Assembly (NCBI GenBank): GCA_947500385.1
Contig: CANMSA010000019.1
Span: 1 to 64,000 of the forward strand
Source: an uncultured Flavobacteriaceae bacterium
GTDB taxonomy: Bacteria > Bacteroidota > Bacteroidia > Flavobacteriales > Flavobacteriaceae
Direction of reading: 5' to 3'
Length of the DNA: 64,000 nt
In this document: piece after piece, positions 26,227 to 34,644 of the stretch
How positions within the stretch are numbered: the stretch's first letter is position 1
Layout: every line of letters begins with the position of its first letter
Made by a program: the position numbers and the translations under genes
The notes under the pieces: model-generated
Database searches by the model: none
The model's input: only the letters and a program-made list of their open reading frames with translations
Told to the model about the DNA's origin: nothing

Positions 26227-27357
26227 TTACAATCGTTTATCCATTTGTTTCACCATCATCGATTTCCAACTGGCAAAATCTCCGGCTAAAATATGTTTTC
26301 TCGCCTCGCGAACCAACCAAAGGTAAAATCCGAGGTTATGAATGGTGGCAATTTGTTTTCCCAAATACTCGTTTGCGGCAAACAAATGACGTAGGTAGGC
26401 CTTGGAATATTCTCGATCAACAAAAGTGGTCCCCATTTCATCGATCGGAGAAAAATCATCTTCCCATTTTTTGTTTTTAATATTGATGGTACCGTGCGCG
26501 GTAAATAACATCCCATTGCGCGCATTTCTGGTGGGCATCACACAATCGAACATATCAACGCCCAAGGCGATATTTTCCAAGATATTGATCGGCGTACCGA
26601 CCCCCATTAAATACCGTGGTTTATCCCATGGCAAGATGTCACAGACGACTTCTGCCATGGCGTACATCTCCTCTGCCGGTTCCCCAACCGACAGCCCCCC
26701 TATCGCATTGCCCTCTGCCCCTACACCAGCAATATACTCCGCAGATTGCTTTCGCAAATCGGTATAGGTAGATCCTTGCACAATGGGAAAAAAGGTTTGT
26801 TCATAGTCATATTCAAACGGTGTCTTTTTTAAATGTGTGATACACCGCTCAAGCCAACGATGCGTCATGTGCATCGACCGTTTCGCATAGTTATACTCAC
26901 AAGGATACGGCGTACATTCGTCAAAGGCCATGATAATATCGGCGCCGATCACCCGCTGAATTTCCATGACATTTTCGGGAGTAAACATATGCATGGATCC
27001 ATCGATATGGGATTTAAACTTCACCCCCTCTTCTTTGATCTTGCGATTGGCCGAAAGGGAATATACTTGGTACCCGCCGCTATCTGTCAAAATATTTCGA
27101 TCCCATCCCATGAACTTGTGCAAACCACCGGCTTGCTTTAAAATAGGGGTTTTGGGCCTTAAAAAAAGATGGTAGGTATTCCCCAGAATAATATCAGGAT
27201 TGATTTCCTCTTTAAGTTCTCGTTGGTGTACCCCTTTTACCGAAGCAACGGTGCCTACTGGCATAAAAATCGGGGTTTCGATCGTGCCATGATCAGTAGT
27301 CATGGTTCCCGCGCGCGCCTTGCTTAGAGGGTCTGATTGTTGTAAGGTGAATTTCAA
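26227..27357 (-). CDS. tgt: tRNA-guanine transglycosylase lacking zinc cysteines
   Basis: TGT exchanges the wobble guanine of GUN-anticodon tRNAs for preQ1, leading to queuosine. The 376-residue protein keeps the active site: Asp92 in TDSGGYQVYSL, nucleophile Asp271 in FDCVMPTRNARNG, and GGLSVGEP for base recognition. Where E. coli TGT has CDCYTC, this protein reads MGTTFVD (about 308-314), so all three Cys zinc ligands are gone, while the fourth ligand His is kept (IATIHNLGFY, His340). Length and flanking helices are normal, so this looks like a lineage variant, not decay. -7 box TATCTTTG is the complement of 27376-27383. First gene of the tgt-LptF/G operon. Confidence 0.95.
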   Translation of the reverse strand: MKFTLQQSDPLSKARAGTMTTDHGTIETPIFMPVGTVASVKGVHQRELKEEINPDIILGNTYHLFLRPKTPILKQAGGLHKFMGWDRNILTDSGGYQVYSLSANRKIKEEGVKFKSHIDGSMHMFTPENVMEIQRVIGADIIMAFDECTPYPCEYNYAKRSMHMTHRWLERCITHLKKTPFEYDYEQTFFPIVQGSTYTDLRKQSAEYIAGVGAEGNAIGGLSVGEPAEEMYAMAEVVCDILPWDKPRYLMGVGTPINILENIALGVDMFDCVMPTRNARNGMLFTAHGTINIKNKKWEDDFSPIDEMGTTFVDREYSKAYLRHLFAANEYLGKQIATIHNLGFYLWLVREARKHILAGDFASWKSMMVKQMDKRL

Positions 27358-27375
27358 TGGCTCTTATTATGAGGG

Positions 27376-27383
27376 CAAAGATA
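27376..27383 (-). promoter_or_regulatory. -7 box of tgt, TATCTTTG
   Basis: CAAAGATA on the plus strand reads TATCTTTG on the minus strand, 19 nt before the tgt ATG. It overlaps the stop of the remnant frame at 27385. Confidence 0.6.
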
Positions 27384-27384
27384 A

Positions 27385-27606
27385 TCAACTGCCTTCTAGA
27401 AGTTCCTTAACAAAAAAATAAAGTTCTTTTTTGATGGGCCTAACACGGCTTTGTCCGTTATCAGATTCCTGATGGTGCTGCTCTTCCCTATCTGTCGTGC
27501 TCATCGTGCGCACCAGTTCGTCCTGTTCCTCTTCAAGGATTTTCAGCTCCAAGGTATCTGTAGCCGTGTTTAAGAACGTAACATTTAAAATGAACCGATA
27601 ACAAGC
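27385..27606 (-). pseudogene. Possible 3' remnant of a lost gene
   Basis: A 73-codon open frame, closed upstream by TAG, has no ATG near its start; only an internal ATG would give a peptide of about 39 residues. Its content is protein-like (DTLELKILEEEQDELVRT, then RPIKKELYFFVKELLEG) and ends at TGA 27385. The tgt -7 box overlaps its end. I take it as the tail of a decayed gene. A small gene with an unusual start is the alternative. The family is not recognised. Confidence 0.35.
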
Positions 27607-27994
27607 CTAGATTTAGTGGAGTTGGTAAAAACGGGGAAGCCTTCATAGGGGACTACCTTCCACCTATTTTTAGGTGCCGTTTTTAAAACACCTGTATTTT
27701 TGAACAAACCATTTTTCTCACCTAAAATCCCATTTATTTCTCAAAAAGCCCACTTATAACTATTGGGGGCTACCTCTGTAGACTTACGTACTATTTTTAC
27801 TTCTAAGTTAATTAAGCGACGGTTCAAATCATTTTATCGGTAGTATTTATCTAGGAAGTTCAATCATAGAGAATAGTGACAAATCATCATTCAAGTTCTC
27901 ACTGAGTTGAATTACATGTTTTATAATATCATAAATGAATAACCATTTTTTGTGTAACAAATTTTTATCAATGATAATGTCTAAACTCTAAATT
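27607..27994. other. Non-coding stretch with a small hairpin, upstream of the repeat lipoprotein
   Basis: CACCTA/TAGGTG (27661-27676) forms a 6-bp stem with a TTTT loop. The remainder is AT-rich toward the lipoprotein start and probably includes its promoter, though no exact TAnnTTTG box is seen. No gene is visible. Confidence 0.4.
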
Positions 27995-28876
27995 ATGATT
28001 AAAAACTATTTAAAATTTTCAGTCTTCAGTTTACTTGTAATGTGCATCGGTACTGTTTTTACTTCTTGCGAAAGTGAATCAATCGACGAATCGAGCCAGG
28101 AAACGGACCTTTCGGAAGAAAGCGAAAGTTTTACGGCAGAAGTGAATCTTAAGGCGGCAGTCTCTTCAAAATTAGTGGCGCTATATGCTACCCGCAATGG
28201 CACCTACATTAGTTCTGAAAATGGCGGTAACGTAACCTGTAATAGAAAAGAGGTAGGTCCGTGGGAAACAATCACAATGATAACTTGGAATGATGGAAAA
28301 GTATCGTTTAAAGGTAATAACGGACTATTTCTTTCTGATGAAAATGGCGCAGCGAACATAAAGTTTAATAGAAAAAAAGCCGGATTATGGGAGAAGTTTA
28401 CTTACAATGGAAGCACCATTACCAGGAATGGGGTGTCTAATTTAAATGGTAGCAATACCAATGTCAACTTTAATGGGGGCGTATATTGGGACTTTGATAT
28501 TATCGAATTGGGAACAGATATTGCATCTGAAAAATTGGTCGCATTGTATGCTACCCGTAATGGTACCTACATCAGTTCTGAAAATGGGGGCAACGTAACC
28601 TGTAATAGAAAAGAGGTAGGTCCGTGGGAAACAATCACAATGATAACTTGGAACGATGGAAAAGTATCGTTTAAAGGTAATAACGGACTATTTCTTTCTG
28701 ATGAAAATGGCGCAGCGAACATAAAGTTTAATAGAAAAAAAGCAGGATTATGGGAGAAGTTTACTTACAATGGAAGCACCATTACCAGGAATGGGGTGTC
28801 TAATTTAAATGGTAGCGATACCAATGTCAACTTTAATGGGGGCGTTTATTGGGACTTTGATATTATTGAATTGTAG
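27995..28876 (+). CDS. Lipoprotein made of two near-identical fascin-like beta-trefoil repeats
   Basis: A 293-residue protein. Residues 1-24 form a lipoprotein signal (VFTSC lipobox), followed by an acidic Ser/Glu spacer to about residue 58. Two tandem 121/114-residue units follow, each beginning KLVALYATRNGTYISSENGG and containing NRKEVGPWETITM and NRKKAGLWEKFTYNG. The internal pseudo-repeats (G-x-Y/F-hydrophobic-S, then W-E) match fascin-like beta-trefoils, which often bind sugars or filaments. The units differ by only one residue over the core (SNTN versus SDTN). Cell-surface binding is inferred. It is followed by a strong terminator. Confidence 0.85.
   Translation: MIKNYLKFSVFSLLVMCIGTVFTSCESESIDESSQETDLSEESESFTAEVNLKAAVSSKLVALYATRNGTYISSENGGNVTCNRKEVGPWETITMITWNDGKVSFKGNNGLFLSDENGAANIKFNRKKAGLWEKFTYNGSTITRNGVSNLNGSNTNVNFNGGVYWDFDIIELGTDIASEKLVALYATRNGTYISSENGGNVTCNRKEVGPWETITMITWNDGKVSFKGNNGLFLSDENGAANIKFNRKKAGLWEKFTYNGSTITRNGVSNLNGSDTNVNFNGGVYWDFDIIEL
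28169..28873 (+). repeat. Direct tandem repeat (363-bp unit, two copies)
   Basis: Unit 1 is 28169-28531 and unit 2 is 28532-28873 (last linker residues missing). The first 60 bp differ at many third codon positions; the following roughly 280 bp are almost identical. Nearly every difference is silent, suggesting partial gene conversion or a recent duplication under protein-level constraint. Confidence 0.9.
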
Positions 28877-28905
28877 TCAATAAACTCCTTACACTAATAC
28901 AAAAG

Positions 28906-28937
28906 CCCTCTTAAATTACATACGTTAAGAGGGTTTT
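28906..28937 (+). terminator. Terminator after the repeat lipoprotein
   Basis: CCCTCTTAA/TTAAGAGGG stem with a 10-nt loop, then TTTT. It lies 29 nt after the stop. Confidence 0.8.
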
Positions 28938-29024
28938 CTACAAAATAACCCGAACACAGGTGCCACCGGGTCTTGGTGCTTACCCTACCTATACCTGCCC
29001 CGTGCGTTTTTCCCCCTGCGATGT

Positions 29025-29153
29025 TCATTTCATATTCCACCCGATAATTAGGTCGGCGAGAATCGCTTCTCGTTCATCTTGCTTAAGCATGAAGACCTCG
29101 GTATACAGCGCTTTGTAGCGTCCACTGGTGATAGACTCTTTCGATAGGCGAGC
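29025..29153 (-). pseudogene. Possible 3' remnant of a lost gene
   Basis: A 42-codon open frame with no usable start reads ARLSKESITSGRYKALYTEV and continues FMLKQDEREAILADLIIG. It is closed upstream by TAG. A second minus frame upstream (KILPFMMHEVGS) could be the same protein before a frameshift. The coding character without an intact gene suggests a decayed open reading frame of unknown family. The surrounding 28938-29213 holds nothing else I can name. Confidence 0.3.
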
Positions 29154-29213
29154 CTACTTCATGCATCATAAAAGGGAGGATCTTGCCCAGTTAATAAGTT
29201 GTAATAACTAGCC

Positions 29214-29244
29214 TTGCCTACCCAAAAGATTGCCCCTATTTTTG
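29214..29244 (+). promoter_or_regulatory. Transketolase promoter, TTG-N20-TATTTTTG
   Basis: TTG (29214-29216) and TATTTTTG (29237-29244) have 20-bp spacing. The TTG is in frame with the transketolase gene but is the -33 element, not a start codon. Confidence 0.75.
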
Positions 29245-29264
29245 AGCATCGAAAAAATAAATTC

Positions 29265-30110
29265 ATGCCAACAACACAGCAATTAGAAGATTTAGTGCGA
29301 CAAACACGTCGCGATATCATCCGAATGGTACACAAGGTAAATTCGGGCCATCCGGGAGGCTCATTGGGTTGTACCGAGTTTTTGGTAAGTCTTTACCATG
29401 AAATTATGGAACTAAAAGACGGGTTCGATATGGACGGGGTCGGGGAAGATCTTTTCTTTCTATCGAACGGTCACATATCGCCTGTTTTTTACAGTGTACT
29501 TGCCAGAAGAGGTTATTTTCCGGTCGAAGAACTAAGTACTTTCCGATTGATCAATTCGCGTTTGCAGGGCCATCCGACCACGCATGAAGGCCTTCCCGGA
29601 GTGCGTATTGCCTCGGGGTCTTTGGGACAGGGCATGTCCGTCGCAATTGGGGCCGCCCTGGCAAAAAAATTAAACAAGGATACCCACTTGGTATACAGCC
29701 TGCACGGTGATGGAGAATTACAAGAAGGTCAAAACTGGGAGGCCATTATGTACGCCGCCGGAAATAAAGTAGACAATTTAATCGCTACCATCGATTTGAA
29801 TGGCCAGCAGATAGACGGTTCGACCGATGATGTTTTGCCCATGGGAGACTTACGGGCCAAATTTGAGGCATTCGGTTGGGAAGTAATGGACATTGAAGAG
29901 GGAAACAGTCTAGAAGCCGTTGTAGCTGGCATGAAAGAGGCCAAAAGCAAGACGGGCAAGGGGAAACCAATTTGCGTGCTCCTGCGCACTATAATGGGGA
30001 ACGGAGTGGATTTTATGATGCATACACATGCATGGCATGGTAAAGCGCCTAATGACGAACAGCTGGCCATCGGTCTTGAGCAGAATGCGGAAACCTTAGG
30101 GGATTACTAG
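29265..30110 (+). CDS. Transketolase, N-terminal (TPP-binding) subunit
   Basis: The 281-residue protein is the pyrophosphate half of a split transketolase, an enzyme of the pentose phosphate pathway that moves two-carbon units using thiamine pyrophosphate. It shows VNSGHPGGSLGCTEFLVSLY, the GQGMSVAIGAALAKK segment and the TPP motif GDGELQEGQNWEAIMYA...N (metal and diphosphate binding). ATG 29265 gives the normal N-terminus; the promoter overlaps upstream in-frame TTG codons. The C-terminal half is encoded 76 nt downstream, so the two subunits are made together and assemble as a heterotetramer. Confidence 0.95.
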   Translation: MPTTQQLEDLVRQTRRDIIRMVHKVNSGHPGGSLGCTEFLVSLYHEIMELKDGFDMDGVGEDLFFLSNGHISPVFYSVLARRGYFPVEELSTFRLINSRLQGHPTTHEGLPGVRIASGSLGQGMSVAIGAALAKKLNKDTHLVYSLHGDGELQEGQNWEAIMYAAGNKVDNLIATIDLNGQQIDGSTDDVLPMGDLRAKFEAFGWEVMDIEEGNSLEAVVAGMKEAKSKTGKGKPICVLLRTIMGNGVDFMMHTHAWHGKAPNDEQLAIGLEQNAETLGDY

Positions 30111-30186
30111 ACCCCACATTCTCAGCTAGGGAAATTTAAATGTGTTGAAAAGACTCCCGCCTTCGCGGAAATGAAATTAAATCAAG

Positions 30187-31140
30187 ATGAAAAAATACGT
30201 AGATCAAGGAAAGAACGATACAAGAAGTGGTTATGGTGCCGGAATGACCGAGTTGGGAAGAACCAACCCAAATGTGGTGGCCTTGTGTGCCGATTTGATC
30301 GGTTCCTTAAAAATCAACCAGTTCATTGAAGAAAATCCCGATCGCTTCTTTCAAGTAGGGATTGCCGAAGCCAATATGATGGGCATTGCGGCGGGTCTCA
30401 CCATCGGTGGGAAGATTCCCTTTACCGGTACTTTTGCCAACTTTTCAACCGGACGGGTCTATGATCAAATACGACAATCCATCGCCTATTCAGATAAGAA
30501 TGTAAAAATCTGTGCGTCGCATGCCGGACTGACCCTGGGAGAAGACGGGGCGACACACCAAATATTAGAGGATATCGGGCTTATGAAAATGCTCCCGGGC
30601 ATGACGGTCATCAATCCTTGTGACTATAACCAGACGAAGGCGGCGACTATCGCGATAGCGGAACATGAAGGTCCGGTTTACCTGCGTTTCGGGCGTCCGA
30701 AAGTTGCCAATTTTACACCCGTAGATCAAAAATTCGAAATTGGTAAAGCACTCATGCTCAATGAGGGTACCGATGTTACGATTGTAGCTACAGGGCACTT
30801 GGTTTGGGAAGCGCTGATTGCAGCTGAAAACTTGGAAAACCAAGGTGTTTCAGCCGAAGTGATCAACATTCATACGATCAAGCCTTTGGACGAAGCGGCC
30901 GTGTTAAAGTCTGTTAAAAAAACGGGGTGTATCGTAACTGCGGAAGAACATAATCACCTTGGTGGTTTGGGTGAAAGCATTGCCAGAGTACTTGCTACAA
31001 AGCATCCTACACCACAAGAGTTCGTAGCTACCAATGATACTTTCGGGGAAAGCGGTACCCCGGCACAACTTATGGAGAAATACGGGCTAAACAATAAAGC
31101 GATCGAACAGGCCGTTTTGAATGTAATTAAGAGAAAGTAA
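30187..31140 (+). CDS. Transketolase, C-terminal (pyrimidine-binding) subunit
   Basis: The 317-residue second half of the split transketolase. The pyrimidine domain (about 1-165) carries the catalytic Glu region in FFQVGIAEANMMGIAAGLTI and the SHAGLTLGEDGATHQ stretch. The C-terminal transketolase domain (about 185-310) includes VTAEEHNHLGGLGESIARVL. It follows the N-terminal subunit on the same strand, and both are needed for activity. Its size, order and spacing are the standard Bacteroidetes arrangement. Confidence 0.95.
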   Translation: MKKYVDQGKNDTRSGYGAGMTELGRTNPNVVALCADLIGSLKINQFIEENPDRFFQVGIAEANMMGIAAGLTIGGKIPFTGTFANFSTGRVYDQIRQSIAYSDKNVKICASHAGLTLGEDGATHQILEDIGLMKMLPGMTVINPCDYNQTKAATIAIAEHEGPVYLRFGRPKVANFTPVDQKFEIGKALMLNEGTDVTIVATGHLVWEALIAAENLENQGVSAEVINIHTIKPLDEAAVLKSVKKTGCIVTAEEHNHLGGLGESIARVLATKHPTPQEFVATNDTFGESGTPAQLMEKYGLNNKAIEQAVLNVIKRK

Positions 31141-31187
31141 CTGGCATCATTCTTGTTGCTAGTGCTACACTAAAGAACACATTCATT

Positions 31188-31796
31188 ATGAAAAAAACAC
31201 TTCTATTGGTGGTTTGCACACTTATGGGTGCCACCGCATTTGCACAAGCTGATTCTGGTTTTGGTATCAAAGCCGGACTAAATTACACTCAGAACGGAGA
31301 TTTGATCGCCTCGGTCGGGAATGCCGCCGGAGACGTAATCCAAGGTTCCGATGGGAAAGTAGGGTATCATTTTGGAATTTTTGGAAAACTGGAACTCGCA
31401 AAGTTATATGTGCGGCCAGAGCTTGTTTATACCCGAACTTCTAGCAGCTATGATTTAAATGGGGAAGCCAACAGTTATGATATTTCTAAATTGGACTTGC
31501 CCATCTTGTTAGGGGTGAAAGTTGTAGGGCCACTTCATATTTTTGCCGGGCCGGCTTTTCAGTACATGCTCGAAAACGATTTGGAGAATTTCAGTATCAA
31601 CGATGTGGAGAATGATTTCTCGGTAGGCTTGCATATCGGAGCCGGGGTAAATCTAGGCAAACTTGGTTTTGACGTTCGCTACGAACGTGGTTTTTCTCAA
31701 AATGAAGCCGATTTCATAAGTAATTCCGTTGAAATTGACGGACGAGTAGATTCTCGGCCTTCCCAGGTTATCTTTGCTGTTTCACTTCGTTTGTAG
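31188..31796 (+). CDS. Outer-membrane beta-barrel protein (PorT-like)
   Basis: A 202-residue protein with a 20-residue signal peptide (ATAFAQ). Alternating amphipathic strands then run to the end (FGIKAGLNYTQNGD, GKVGYHFGIFGKLEL, GLHIGAGVNLGKLGFDVRYE) and close with IFAVSLRL, a terminal beta-strand fit for Bam-dependent insertion. It belongs to the small 8-strand outer-membrane barrel group common in Bacteroidetes. It lies 47 nt after transketolase but has its own terminator. Function unknown; it could be structural or an envelope-stress protein. Confidence 0.85.
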   Translation: MKKTLLLVVCTLMGATAFAQADSGFGIKAGLNYTQNGDLIASVGNAAGDVIQGSDGKVGYHFGIFGKLELAKLYVRPELVYTRTSSSYDLNGEANSYDISKLDLPILLGVKVVGPLHIFAGPAFQYMLENDLENFSINDVENDFSVGLHIGAGVNLGKLGFDVRYERGFSQNEADFISNSVEIDGRVDSRPSQVIFAVSLRL

Positions 31797-31817
31797 TTAA
31801 AACAACCCTATATAATT

Positions 31818-31849
31818 AAAAAGCCCCGACCGTATGGTCGGGGCTTTTT
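31818..31849. terminator. Strong bidirectional terminator
   Basis: AAAAAGCCCCGACC/GGTCGGGGCTTTTT stem with a GTAT loop, between the barrel gene and the convergent FKBP gene. It serves both. Confidence 0.92.
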
Positions 31850-31902
31850 ACTATAAAATCTTCCAATAGGGTTTTTACTTTCTGAAAACCGTGTTATTTT
31901 AA

Positions 31903-32856
31903 TCAACTATCGCTGTCTAGATAGTCGGGTGTTCCGTCACCATCGGTGTCAGGGAAAGTAATAGAGCCGTCCGCATTGATAATAATTTCATCAATGGTAC
32001 CTATTTCATCGCCGTCGTCATCATTGTCCAGGTAATTGGGAAAGCCATCCGAATCGGTATTCTCATCCAGGAGGTTTTCGTTATCATTTAAATCTTCCAA
32101 AATACTGGGTACACCATCTTGATCGTGATCGGCCGTATTCGCGACCAACAATTCGATTGTAAAAATAAGCGGTTCATAGGCCCCACCGGGCTGTGTGCCT
32201 CTAAAATAACCCAGTCCTGAGGGCAAGAAAATAACGCCCGAACCAAAACCGTCCACATTAAAAGTACCATCCTCGTTTACGGTAATCTCGCCTCCCGATT
32301 TGAATTTGGGAATACCTTTCCTAAACCCAAGAATCGTACCCGGGTTCGATTGGGTCAAGGTTCCTTCAAGATCCAACCAAATAGGCGCCCCCAAATTACT
32401 ATCGAATACGGTTCCGTCTAAAACAAATCCTTCGTATTTGAGATACACCGAATCAACCCTTGTAGGGCTCATACCCGTACCTGATTCAGCATCCAAATAA
32501 TAAAATGTATGCGGAATATCATCTTCTACCGTGTCAAGGCCAAAGGCCGTCGATGACACTAGCACTGTTTCACTTTTCAATTCGGGCCGACTAAAAATCG
32601 GGGTCTTATCTGAATTCTCCCCGGCAATCGTATCAATACGAATACGGTAATTAAAATCGGCCGGTGGATTATCAAATTCCTCATAGTTGTAAAAATGGGT
32701 CTGCATGTATTCGATCAACGCTGCATCATCTTCCACCGTGACCTCGGCAAGAAGTCTAGGAGGAATCACTTCTACATCGGACTGGTTATCATCGTTTTTA
32801 CAAGACCAACCTAGGCCCAGCAGTAGCAATACAAGAAAAACTTGGTTTATTTTCAT
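31903..32856 (-). CDS. FKBP-type peptidyl-prolyl isomerase lipoprotein with calcium-binding tail
   Basis: A 317-residue lipoprotein (lipobox LGWSC, Cys19). The middle part has an FKBP-like fold: [20 protein letters not shown], then [17 protein letters not shown] and [10 protein letters not shown], the equivalents of the strand-loop elements lining the rotamase pocket. The last 75 residues are Asp-rich thrombospondin type 3-like repeats ([35 protein letters not shown]), which bind calcium in surface proteins of this phylum. It probably folds or stabilises periplasmic or outer-membrane proteins. Converges on the barrel gene; divergent from the S4 gene. Confidence 0.88.
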   Translation of the reverse strand: MKINQVFLVLLLLGLGWSCKNDDNQSDVEVIPPRLLAEVTVEDDAALIEYMQTHFYNYEEFDNPPADFNYRIRIDTIAGENSDKTPIFSRPELKSETVLVSSTAFGLDTVEDDIPHTFYYLDAESGTGMSPTRVDSVYLKYEGFVLDGTVFDSNLGAPIWLDLEGTLTQSNPGTILGFRKGIPKFKSGGEITVNEDGTFNVDGFGSGVIFLPSGLGYFRGTQPGGAYEPLIFTIELLVANTADHDQDGVPSILEDLNDNENLLDENTDSDGFPNYLDNDDDGDEIGTIDEIIINADGSITFPDTDGDGTPDYLDSDS

Positions 32857-32941
32857 TTGTGCGAAATTAGCAACTTTTGGGGCGCAAGATACAATTTTCA
32901 GTTATTTTTGCCGGAGTCTTAACAAAGATTTTGGATTGTAT

Positions 32942-33346
32942 ATGCGCATTGATAAATACCTTTGGAGCACCCGTTATTTTAAGACACGGAATATTGCCAC
33001 TACCGCCTGTAAAAAGGGGCAGGTAAAAGTAAACGGGAAGGTCGTAAAACCTTCTAGAGAGGTCTATGCCATGGATACCATTGTGGTGCGTAAGAATCAA
33101 ATCAATTATGAATTAACCGTTCTAGACATTCCCAAAAGTCGGGTGGGCGCGAAACTGGTGGATATCTACCGAAAGGATACTACCCCAAAAGAGGCCTTTG
33201 AAAAAGATGAGCTTCTTAAATTTTCAAAAGACTATTATCGTAAAAAAGGCACCGGAAGACCCACCAAACGAGATCGACGCGAAATAGACAACTACCTAGA
33301 CCCGGAAGACGATTTCTTTCAAAGAGACCGTTTAGAGGAAGAATAG
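32942..33346 (+). CDS. S4-domain RNA-binding protein (HslR-like)
   Basis: A 134-residue protein that begins with an S4 domain (MRIDKYLWSTRYFKTRNIAT, GQVKVNGKVVKPSREV) and ends in a charged tail (KRDRREIDNYLDPEDDFFQ). Relatives such as HslR rescue 50S subunits with stalled peptidyl-tRNA. The start is ATG 32942; a longer in-frame extension from 32705 overlaps the FKBP gene and the promoter, so it is rejected. A -7 box TATTTTTG lies at 32903-32910, with a TTG about 23 bp before it. Cytoplasmic. Confidence 0.88.
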   Translation: MRIDKYLWSTRYFKTRNIATTACKKGQVKVNGKVVKPSREVYAMDTIVVRKNQINYELTVLDIPKSRVGAKLVDIYRKDTTPKEAFEKDELLKFSKDYYRKKGTGRPTKRDRREIDNYLDPEDDFFQRDRLEEE

Positions 33347-33383
33347 GAATGCCTACAAATGCCGAACTTAGGCAAAGCTTTTT

Positions 33384-33499
33384 TATCTTTGGAGGATACA
33401 CTGCTTCCCGATACGTCTGGGAAGTGTCGACAAGCAACTATAACATTCAATTTGAACCAAGCTTTGGAACATTTGAACATCGAGTAAACGAGGCCCTAA
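33384..33499 (+). promoter_or_regulatory. -7 box and structured leader of the phosphoribosyltransferase gene
   Basis: TATCTTTG (33384-33391) is followed by about 100 nt of leader containing a hairpin CTTCCC/GGGAAG (33404-33424) before the start at 33500. The leader length is unusual for this genome segment. Whether it regulates is unknown. Confidence 0.4.
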
Positions 33500-33997
33500 A
33501 TGGACAATACTATTTTATCGCACCAACAAATTCAGCATACCGTTCGCCGTATCGCCTATCAGATTTATGAGGCAAATGTAGAGGAGAAAGAAATCGTGAT
33601 CGCAGGTATTGACGGGGGCGGGCTGCACTTTGCAAAAAAAATACAACGGGTACTGCGCACGATTACCGAAGCCGATGTTCTGCTCTGCAAAGTACATATG
33701 AACAAAAAAGATCCTTTGGCCAGTGGCGTTACCACTTCGATGGCCGAGGCAGACTATCAACACAAATCAGTGGTATTGGTAGACGATGTCCTTAATTCCG
33801 GAACCACGCTTATTTACGGGGTCTTTCATTTCTTGAAAACCCCTTTAAAGCAGTTGAAGACAGCAGTATTGGTAAACCGCAACCATAAAAAGTATCCTGT
33901 AAAAGCAGATTATAAGGGAATTTCGCTGTCGACCTCATTGCAAGAACACGTGCATGTAAAATTCCAAGCGAAGAACGATATGGTCTTTTTAGACTAG
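33500..33997 (+). CDS. Phosphoribosyltransferase (PyrR-like)
   Basis: A 165-residue type I PRTase with the PRPP motif VVLVDDVLNSGTTL at about 90-103 and the N-terminal GIDGGGLHFAKKI loop. Such enzymes use PRPP to salvage nucleobases; PyrR homologs can also regulate pyrimidine genes. The sequence does not reveal the base specificity. Its stop overlaps the stop of the convergent aroK gene by 9 bp, so no terminator separates them. Confidence 0.85.
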   Translation: MDNTILSHQQIQHTVRRIAYQIYEANVEEKEIVIAGIDGGGLHFAKKIQRVLRTITEADVLLCKVHMNKKDPLASGVTTSMAEADYQHKSVVLVDDVLNSGTTLIYGVFHFLKTPLKQLKTAVLVNRNHKKYPVKADYKGISLSTSLQEHVHVKFQAKNDMVFLD

Positions 33998-34504
33998 CAA
34001 TGCCCGTATTTCGGCAGCTATTGCCTCAGGCGTCTTGGCATCGCAAGAAATTACCTTTGATGCCTGATTATAGAAGAAACTGCGTTCGAACAGGTGTTTT
34101 CCCATAAATTCCAGCAATTCGCTATCGGGCACATCTTTGATCAAAGGACGTTGTTCTTTTTCCGTTTTTAGGCGTGCTAACAGGCCATTTAACGACACCC
34201 TTAGATAGAACACGTTTTTGGAAGTTTCAAGCATTGTGGCCAGATTGTTTCCATAGCACGGGGTTCCTCCGCCCGTGGCAAGTACCACACGTTCCGAAGC
34301 TGCCAATACTTCCTTCAGATACGCATGCTCTTTCTTACGGAAATAAATCTCTCCTTTTGATTCAAAAATATCCGGGATGCTTAAAGATTCCCGTTCTTCT
34401 ATATAGGCATCGAGATCCATAAATTTAAAATTTAGCAGTTCGGCCAATTTTTTTCCGACGGTAGATTTGCCACTTCCCATGTACCCCAACAAGATGATTT
34501 TCAC
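33989..34504 (-). CDS. aroK: Shikimate kinase
   Basis: The 171-residue enzyme phosphorylates shikimate in aromatic amino-acid synthesis. It has the P-loop GYMGSGKSTVGKKL (about 7-20), the shikimate-binding DLDAYIEERESLSIPDIFES (Asp31 and Asp33 region), ATGGGTPCYG and the lid RPLIKDVPDSELL. The start is GTG at 34504, the only codon giving the full P-loop N-terminus. It lies divergent from tRNA-Lys. Confidence 0.95.
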   Translation of the reverse strand: MKIILLGYMGSGKSTVGKKLAELLNFKFMDLDAYIEERESLSIPDIFESKGEIYFRKKEHAYLKEVLAASERVVLATGGGTPCYGNNLATMLETSKNVFYLRVSLNGLLARLKTEKEQRPLIKDVPDSELLEFMGKHLFERSFFYNQASKVISCDAKTPEAIAAEIRALLV

Positions 34505-34577
34505 GTGCTTACTTTTGTTAAAAATGTCGCTTTTATTTTCAATTTCAAAGAAAAGCTAAATTTCTCGTAAAATCGAC

Positions 34578-34607
34578 TTGTTAAATAAATTATTGATATT
34601 ATATTTG
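34578..34607 (+). promoter_or_regulatory. tRNA-Lys promoter, TTG-N19-TATATTTG
   Basis: TTG (34578-34580) and TATATTTG (34600-34607) have 19-bp spacing, 37 nt before the tRNA. Confidence 0.75.
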
Positions 34608-34644
34608 CAGCCGCTAAAGGGGGAAACTTTGATAGCGTTTTATT

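Noticed and set aside
29214-29264. TTG-initiated start of the transketolase N-terminal subunit
   Set aside because: The TTG is the -33 element of a perfect promoter, with TATTTTTG 20 bp downstream.
32705-32941. N-terminal extension of the S4-domain protein
   Set aside because: It overlaps the FKBP gene and the promoter; the S4 domain starts at ATG 32942.
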